Positions 1 to 9,000 of a stretch of 11,443 bases of DNA are shown in pieces (the first letter of the stretch is position 1; each line of letters opens with the position of its first letter). The notes beneath the pieces were generated by a model. It did no database searches. It had not been told where the DNA came from and saw nothing but the letters and a program-made list of their open reading frames with translations. The stretch spans positions 1-11,443 of the forward strand of contig PUKU01000045.1 in the NCBI GenBank assembly GCA_003550625.1, read 5' to 3'. The stretch is from Candidatus Aenigmatarchaeota archaeon (GTDB lineage: Archaea; Aenigmatarchaeota; Aenigmatarchaeia; PWEA01). The translations under genes and the position numbers were made by a program.

Positions 1-3000
1 AGGCTTTGGTCCATCGTATGCATATGCCACTGTACCGTTTGCAACATCCTCCTTCAGATATTCATCTTCACCTAGGTTCAACTTCCTGGCCTTTATCTCT
101 CCTTCGTCTGTCCCAATCCGTATATCCTCTACTTCCGTTATATTGTAATATAAGAAGTACTCATGTTCGTAGTTCTCTATCCTCAGATAGGCCGACTCGT
201 TGAACCCATCCATTCTCTCTACCTTTACGTGATCACTTCCCTCGGTTACATTCTCAACGATATTGGCTTCAGCCAGTCTTGTAGTTCTATTTAGACCTAT
301 GCTTCTATTGAAGTACACGTCGTTCATATGGTTTAGGTTCTGTACCGTTACGTTTTGGGCACCCTTAGAGTAGCCGATAACATCAATATCTGTTTTTTCG
401 ACTGTGTCCGGAACTGACCACAGAACGGGTACATCTGGAACAGGTTCTATGGAGGCTTCATCGGACTCTCTGAACATATCATCAGAAAATCCTGATTCAT
501 CCACCACCTTAACCGAACACATCACGTTATCTCCTGTCTCAAACTCCCCAGCCAGAGTTCTGTAATTACCCTCCATGACCAGCTCACTGTTTACATGCCA
601 CATAAACTCTGTTGCGGTTTTATTTTCTTCTTCTTGGCCGAAGCCCTCGAAGTCGTAGGAACATGTAAGCTCCGTATCCTCGTTTGCTGGATCCGGTTCT
701 ACCGTTACGTTTTCAGCCTTGGGTGGCTGTCTAATGTAGAACTCACCGGAAACTATGTTCGACCTCAGTCCCTCTTCATCCGAAACGACTATCTCATAAC
801 TATTTTCCATGCTCTCGAGAGAGGATGTGTTGTAATCACATTCGTATTCCGTCTTTTCCGTGTCCGATGTAACGTTGTCGGAGCAGTACACTTCGCCGTA
901 ACAGTCCATTTCATCATCTGAAACGTAGTTTATCTTTATCTGTGGATCATAGAAAGTCTCACCTGTAGCACTCACTGCCTTGTGTTCACCTTCTCCACTT
1001 GTTGCATTTACATATGCCCAGTTACCATCTCCACCGTCACATTCACCATCGTTGTTGCTGTCCACGCACAGTTTAATGCCCAGGTACTGACCCGTCAGGG
1101 CCTCGGCATTGCTGAGGTCCACGGTAGTATACTCCCCGGCAGTAAACGCTCTGTCGTTTGCCTGGGTTATGGGCTCAGTTTCAGGCTCTTCTCCATCCCT
1201 GTCCTCGACACTGTACACATATATATCGTATATGAAATCCGTTGTGTTTCCTTCCGTCTTATTTACAGCCTCTCCTTCAACCTCTGTTTCAAACCTATCC
1301 AACCTCACCGAAACCGTGTCGGCCCTCTTACCAGTCTCGCTGCTGTAGAACCAACCGGCCTCGTCACCAAACTTCATGTATTCATCGCCTCCTCCATACT
1401 GGTCCTCTGGCTTAAGCACGCTCTCACAGATTCTCACGTCGAACTCGTTGGAATGTTCATCGAGCCACTGGACATAGAAGGAAACATTTTCACCCCCAAG
1501 GGCCGGATAATCTTCCGTGGCATCGGTACTGTGGTCAGTTATCGTCGGTGGGTAGTTACCGTGTATGACTACTTCCGAAGACTCTCTGAACTCTTCATCG
1601 TACTTCGGGTTCTTCCACTCGGGCCAGGTGTCGTCGATGTCCTTGACCATAACACCACACTTAACCTTGTCACCGTGGGAAAGGCTCGGAACATCATCGT
1701 CATTACTATCTATAGTCCTCCTGCCCTTGCCCTCCACCATAATATGCCAGTCGCCGCCTACCTTCTGATACCACCTGAACTTCGTGGCGGACTCGTTCTC
1801 CTCGTCCATCTCGTTGACGTCTACAAAGTCGTAGGTACATTCCAGAGTCGAGGAGGTGTCTGGTTCCTGAGGTTCGATTGCAACGTTCTCGGCGGTAGGT
1901 GCGGTATTGTTAACATAAGCCTGGTCGAAATCAGACCAGTCACCGTACTCTGTGCCATCATAGGGTCTCATCTGTGCACTGTACTTGTCTCCCTTAAGGG
2001 TATCCTCGCTGCTTATGGTCTTCAAACATTCGAAGTCGGCGTTTATATCCGGATCGAGCTGTGAGTTGTCTATTGGAGTACATCCGACCTCTCCCTCTAT
2101 AATCTCCGGATCACTTTGATACTCCTCGTTGTGGTACGAAAGCCTTTCTATGTAGTACTCGGCTGTCATCTCATCAAAGCTGGCGGAGCTGTCGTTCACA
2201 TATATATAGAACCTTATATCGTCCTCTGTCTCAGGGTATTCCGGCTTCCTTGATCTTTTCACTACTTGTGGCTGCATGTTAGGCGAGGCACAGTCAGTTT
2301 CCGACCAATCACTCAAACCGTAGTCTCCCATATCGGTTCTTATCCTGTAGCAGTACTCTACATTGTTTTCGAGTTTGTAGTGTTCGTAGGTAACTGTAAC
2401 TTCTTCTCCTGATTCGTACTTGTAGTGCTCGTATTCCACCTCGACCATCTCACCCACAAAGTCACCCTCGTGGAACTCTACGAATTTATCCCCATCACTG
2501 ACCGTGTAATTGCTCTCGTCTACCTCTTCTGTATCTTTGTATATCTTCACCGTTTCACTGTCCGGTTTCCTATCCAGATAGAAGCCCAAGTCATCCCCGA
2601 TTTCCTCGACCAGGTGCTCTTCCACATATTCATCATAATTTTCGGCATGAATGAAGTACAGCACGTTTTCCTCTTCGTCCACGTAGTAGTAATCTCCCGG
2701 GACTACGTAGTCGTTGTCAATAACTTCTAGGCTGTAGAGGTCAATCTGATCCGTATCATTTTCCAGGGTGAAGTTCCTGTTTTCACCAATTTCCCCCATC
2801 TCTGTAAACTCATCCTCATTGAACTGATCGTTAGGATCTATATATGGAAGATTCTCAAATTCAGAAAAGCTTATCTCGTCGACGGTCTCCCAGTCAAAAT
2901 GACCTTCTTTTTTCCTCTGTATCTCGAAAGAATCTAGCTCTTGCTCATATCCTCCCCAATCCCAATCCAATTTGAGTTTGCCTCCAAGATTTGCCTTTAT

Positions 3001-6000
3001 GTCTTCGGCCGATAGATTATGAGGCGCTTCGGCCTCAACAGTAGTGAACTCAAAGGTCTCATCCACACTTTGACTAGAATTATCGGATAACTCAAAGTTC
3101 AGGGTGTAGGTCTCTCCATACTGGAGTTCCAATTCATCGTTTTCTATAATGTATGTATACGGCTCTCCTTCGGGATGAACCCCTTCTTCAAGTGTATACT
3201 CATCATCCGAACCCTCTCCGATGAGCTCCCAATCAATATCCGTAGGATGTAAATGTGAAACTATATCCACAGTTATGTCCGAATCTACCGGCACATCCTC
3301 CTCGCCATCACCAGGAACAGCACCAAATATCTCTGGTTCTGGTGGTTTCTCGGTGACAAATCCAAACTCGTCTTCTGTTGAATTTCCGTGCACGTCCGTA
3401 GCGTTCACCGTCCATTCATATTCTTCATAATAGTCAAGTTCAGGTGGCTTAGTAGTCACTACGGCTTGGTCTTCGTTTACAGTTTCAATAAAGTTATGAA
3501 CTTCATAACCTGTATCTTCTTGGGTCAAATTTATTTCTACATTGGTTGGATGTCCTTCTGAGAGAACCTCTACAGAGAGTGATGTGTCTACAGAAACACC
3601 TGTGTCACCGTCTCCAGGAGCGGGCTGCTGTAAGACAGGCTCCGGAGGTATTATAGTTTCGAATTGAGCCTCCTCGTACCTCATATTTCCGAACTTGTCT
3701 GTCGCGATCACAGTCCAATAGTATTTTCTTCCATAATCCAGTTCCATATCAGTCTGCTTACACGTCCTTCCACCGGACTTTATAACGTAGTCGTAAGTAC
3801 CCCCGTCTAAAATATCAAACTGAACTTCTACACCGTCTTCATCATCATTGACGGGAAGTGTATCAGAACATATATCCGCACAAAGTTCTGGGAGTGTAGA
3901 CTGTTCCCCATCTTCTATTTCAGGCGAAAGATTATCAACAGTAGGCGCATCTGATTCCTGAACAGTAAATTCAAAAGTTTCTACGACCTCACCGCCTTTT
4001 TCATTTATTGCACTAACGTCCCATTCATATGTTTCTCCATACTCTAGGTCCCTGTCATCATCTATATCGAAAATGGCATCATGCTCGTCGCCCTCGTCTA
4101 CAACACCTTCTTCTCCTCTTCCATCGAAATATATCCACCAATCGGTATCCCCGCCACCATCAGGACTTGAAATTTCCACTTCCAGCTCATCCAAACCTTC
4201 ATCAATACCCTTTATACCATCAGGCGGCCTTGGTGATCCTATATTAGGTTTAGGTGGATCCAGAGTACTGAACTCAAACCTTTTGAGCTCGCTACCTCCA
4301 AGGTCGTTCCTGGCTTCAACCGTCCACTCGTAGTTTTCACCATATTCCAAGTTTATCTCATCGTTTTCAACCTCTATAATCCCACTTACGTCTTCTTCAC
4401 CATAACCAACCATACTTCCGTCTAGATGTATTTCCCAATCTATCGGAAACTCATCGTCGCCTCCTGAGATGTAGGCAGAGAGATCTGTGTCCGGGTGAAC
4501 GCTTTCAGCATCATTCTGAGGAGATGGACTGGTTATATAAGGCGTAGGAAGATCTGCCGTTGTAAAGGTCATGTGCTCTGAGGTAGTGGCTTGATAACCA
4601 TCGTAGACCTCCACATACCAGTCGTGCTCCACATCATACTCATCGAGACCCAGGTCCCTAAGCGACTTTGTCGTAACGTATCCGTCTTCTTCAACACCCT
4701 CTTCTTTATACTTTTCATCGCCGTCTACATAGAAGCTAACAACCATATCATCCGAATTCAACTCAAGGAAGACTGAAAGGTTCGCAGAAAGTGGAATACC
4801 GTCATCGCCGTCATCGGGATAAAAGTGGCTCATACCAGGTTCTGGTGGGTTCTCGGTGACAAATCCAAACTCGTCTTCTGTTGAATTTCCGTGCACATCC
4901 GTAACATTAACCGTCCACTCATACTCTTCACCATAGTCAAGTGTAGGTGGATCGGTCGTAACCGTCGCTTCACTTTCCTCTACGTTAACCAAATCTATGT
5001 ACTTAAAATCTCCATCAATTTTTTCTAAAGTTATATTTACGTTCATGGGTGGGCCATCTGAGGATATGTCCACAGACAATTCAGTGTCTGTAGAAACATC
5101 ATTTCCTGTAGGCTCTGCATTACTAAGGCTAGGTGCAGGTGGATATTCTGTTGTGAACTTATATGGACCCTTGATGCTCTCAAGATCCTCGTCGTCTATA
5201 ACTTTGATCTGCCACTCATACTCAGTACCATACTCCACGTCGAAGTTGTCGAGGTTATTGAGTGATGGACTACTGAATGTACCATTTACTTCTCTATCCT
5301 GTTTCGTATGCACCTCATCCCCGCTTATGAAATACTGAATATCGAAAGGTTGGTAGGAAACGTTTATCTCGGCCTTTAACTCCTCACCAAAATCAATTCC
5401 ACTGCCCTGGGGGCCTAACATATCAATGTGAGCCGCATCCTCGTATCTCACCTCAAACCAACTCTGATTGGATGTATCCTGACCTAGTTCATCTTTTGCC
5501 TTTACCTCCCAATCATACTTCTCACCGAACTCAAGAGGTTCGCCTTGGTACTCGTTGACCTCTCTACAAACGGTCTGGTTATATCCAATACTTAAGCTGT
5601 CGACCTCCTCGTCGCCAACTGAAATGACTACTTCGACCTCCTCCTCCCATTGGCCCAGAGTCTTGGATCTTATCTCTGCACAGAGCTTCGGTGTCCTGCT
5701 AACTCCTTTCTCCTCATAAGGATATTCAATATTTACCTCAGGAGGCTCTACATCATCTGTGGTAACTGTAAATTCGTATGACTTGCTTTTATCCTCACCC
5801 AGATCATTCTCAGCTTCCACGGTCCAAACATAGGTAGCTCCAGGTTCAAGGTCTTTTTCTATTTCACCCCCCTCACCCTCACCTATATCCACAGAGAAAG
5901 TATCGGTAGATCCGTCATCTATTGATTTATTTCCCGCAAAGGTCATATCCTCGAACCTGTCGTCATCGTCGCTTTCGATATAGATATAGGCATCATTGGT

Positions 6001-9000
6001 CCTCTCGAGTTGGACCTCAAGTGTAGGATTAACTTCGACGAACCTACTTTTGTCTTTAGGTACAGGATTGCTTATCCTCGGTGAGTTGTCGTAGTGACAA
6101 CCGACAAGAAAACCGTCACCATCACCACTGTAAACCGACTCCTCGGCAACGACGTTTATCGCCTGTATATCACCACCATGGTGATTGTGTTGCCATGAAA
6201 GGGACCCGTACTTTGCATCCATGAGGCTCAGGGTAGAACCATCACCAACAAAAAGCTCGCCGTCGTCTCCGCCGTACGTCACGAACAATGCACTCCCAGA
6301 GTCCACGTCGGGGGCGAAGCCTAGGACATCTCCTCCATCCTCAGGATCAACGGCCTTAACCGCCTCGTTACTTACACTATATATAACTTCATCATACTTC
6401 GTGTCATCGTACCCAGAATCTATTGAATATATAGTCGAAACCTCATGAAGGTCTTCCCTTTCCCATACTAAAGACTCTTCAGCTATCGACATGGCTACCA
6501 GACTGCCGTTCTGATCACCACTGTAGACCACGCCGTCGTCCACATAGACAGAACGCACCGTGTCGCCATGAAGCTCATGGTCCCACTCAACCAAGTCTTC
6601 GTCTTCTATTATTTCGCCGTCATACTCGTTTTCTAGCTCGCTACTATCCACTGCGATGACCCTGTTGTCCGATCCACCACTGTAGACAGTGCCGCCGTCC
6701 TCGTAAACTGAGTGTACTGTACCATCATGGAAACTGTACTGCCACTCTATCTGGTGGTCCTCGGTATTGTAGGCCAAAACCGTGCCGTCCTCTGAGGCAC
6801 TGTAGACCGTATCACCGGACACGTGGACCGAATATACATTATCTTCATGGAAACCATGACGCCACTGAACATTCCCATCTTTATCTTCTGCCACCACCAC
6901 CCCTTCATCGTTCCCCGTGTAGACCACACCACCCTCTTCATACACAGAATTAATCCCACCTTGTTGTTCCCGTTCCCAGCACTCATCATCCACATCACTC
7001 GGCTCACTTGATTCCTCCATGAAGTATGCGTCGATGTCCCTTATCTGGTCCATATCCAGGGTTATTTCATCCTCTCTGCCGTTCTCATCGCCTATGTCTC
7101 CGCCCCAGTGCTCGAAGGTGTAGCCGTCTTCTGGATTAGCCTCCAGAGTTACCTCGATGTCCTTAACAAAAACCCTGCTGTCACCTTCATCGAAGGTCTC
7201 CTCGTTCTCTCCGCCCCAGTTCCAGCTCACGTTAACAGTTCCAGTTCCTTCGTCATATATATTCTCTAAAGTAAGATTGTGTGATGGCCTACAGCCCATG
7301 ACCGTGTCGTCACCAAGTCCAACGAAGACCCAGTAGTCGTCGTATTTCTCTTCGTCGGGGTTACCTAATGAAAAACTATAGATTGATGAATCAAATGTAT
7401 GTTCTCTTTCAAACTCAATGTCCTCTTTCGTAATTACATTGCCATCGAAAGCCTTCTCAAGTTCGTCATATTCTATCGCAATCAAATTATTTGCCCAACC
7501 GCCTATGTACACTACTCCATCCAAAACTTGAATTTCTCTGACATGGAAAATGCCGTGGTACTGATATATCCACTCTATATTTGTATCCTTCGAACCGTCT
7601 GTAGCGTCCACAGCTATTACCTTTCCATCACTCGACCCGCTCAGGACAACATCCTTATCTTCGTAGTAAAACACCGAATTAACATTATCATCGTGGTGCT
7701 CGTGGGACCACTTCTTCGTCCCTATGTCGTCGTGGTAAGCAATGACCTTTTTATCATCGCCGCCGGTATAAACCATGTTATTTTTATTGTCAATGTCCAG
7801 AGAATTGACAAAATCATCATGTTCATTGTGCTCCCATACCGTACCGTTATCAGGATCATACCTTATCACCATTTCGTCACGAGAAACTGTGTAAACGTCG
7901 CCTTCTTCCCCAATCTGCATATCATTAATATTTTGTGTGTGCAAACTGTGAATCACGTGCCTGTCTCCCTCAAAGGAAGGATCATATTTAACCACATCAC
8001 TGTGATCATGACTGTAAAAGTACTCACCATCGTCTTCCATAACATTGACTATGCCGCCTAACTCATGCGAAGTCAAGTACTCGCCGGTCTCTGGAAATAC
8101 CCCGAATACATAATCATTTCCAAGTGTCTGTCCTGAGTAAAGAATATCTTCACCTCCTAATGCATCAGAAAAATAATGGACACTTCTGAGTGTATCGTCG
8201 TGGTAGTAGTGCTGCCAGCAGGCGTCGTTTATCCACTGGGGTTTTTGATTGAAGTTCGCGGTTATCTCGTAGTCGTCCTCTATCGTTATCGTCGTTTCGG
8301 CCGAGTCAGGGTCTTCTATGTTCTCCGTGTCGCCGGTCCATGTCGTGAACTGGTAGCCGTCATCGGGCTCGGCCTCTAGGTCTACAGTTTCGTAGAGGTA
8401 AAATTCGTTTGTGCCAACTCCAGGATTAACAATAATCCCCTCTCCATCAAGATCTATCTCAAGTTCCTTGAAACTCCTATATTTGTGAACATCACGTGCC
8501 CCAGAGTAAACATAACCATCGTCATCAACCGCTACACTCTCCACATAATCCGAATGCCCCGTATACTCCCATACATTGTTTCCGTCTGGGTCTATCTGAT
8601 GCACTTCCTCATCTGACACAGAGTAAACGTAACCCTCATCATCCACCGCAACACCCCGCACCCACTCCGAATGCCCCGTATACTCCCATACATTGTTTCC
8701 GTCTGGGTCTATTTTATGCACTTGTTCATCACCCGACGCAGAATAAACATAACCATCGTCATCCACCGCTACACTCTGCACCCACTCCGAATGCCCCGTA
8801 TATTCCCAGATGTTTGATTCAAAGGTGTATCCAGAACTGCTCATAAGTCCAAAATCCTCACTCATCATTTCCGTTGCTTCTTCCACTGTAAAATCGTCGC
8901 TACCTTCGCCGTCCTCCGTGAATACTAAGGCCGTGTAGTCTCCTGCGTCTCCCTCCTCCGTTTGCCATTCAAGGACGAGCTCTTCACTTTGCTCCGGTTC

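Larger units (their letters stand above)
3020..6085 (-). repeat. Stalk of about ten Ig/FnIII-like repeats of ~100 residues
   Basis: Each unit begins near a Pro-rich linker (P-P-E-P or similar), continues with L-x-V-x-I and ends L-x-Y-G-x-x-Y-x-W-T-V-x-A-x-D-x-x-G followed by F-x-F-T-T. The units begin at about 6085, 5740, 5430, 5130, 4835, 4540, 4240, 3930, 3635 and 3335. The repeated 'Y-x-W-T-V' strand is the hallmark of Ig/FnIII-like extracellular stalks. Two units carry an extra Cys pair (LCAEI with VCREV, and LCADICS with RTCKQ). The array would hold the propellers away from the cell surface if the C-terminus is the anchor, which the window does not show. Confidence 0.8.

Noticed and set aside
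982..2064. Rightward open frame of 360 codons
   Set aside because: It lies wholly antisense to the giant gene. Its product is a hydrophobic low-order sequence expected from the complement of an acidic, Val-rich gene; there is no promoter, ribosome site or domain.
6747..7007. Leftward 86-codon frame
   Set aside because: Out of frame with the giant gene and overlapping it fully; Met- and Trp-rich product without domain features.
7399..8061. Rightward open frame of 220 codons
   Set aside because: Antisense to propeller 2; Ile/Val-rich product is the mirror of Asp/Asn-rich blades. No start signals.
8485..8830. Possible CRISPR array or other spaced direct repeat
   Set aside because: The repeats are in frame, about 120 bp long without unique spacers, and encode propeller blades.
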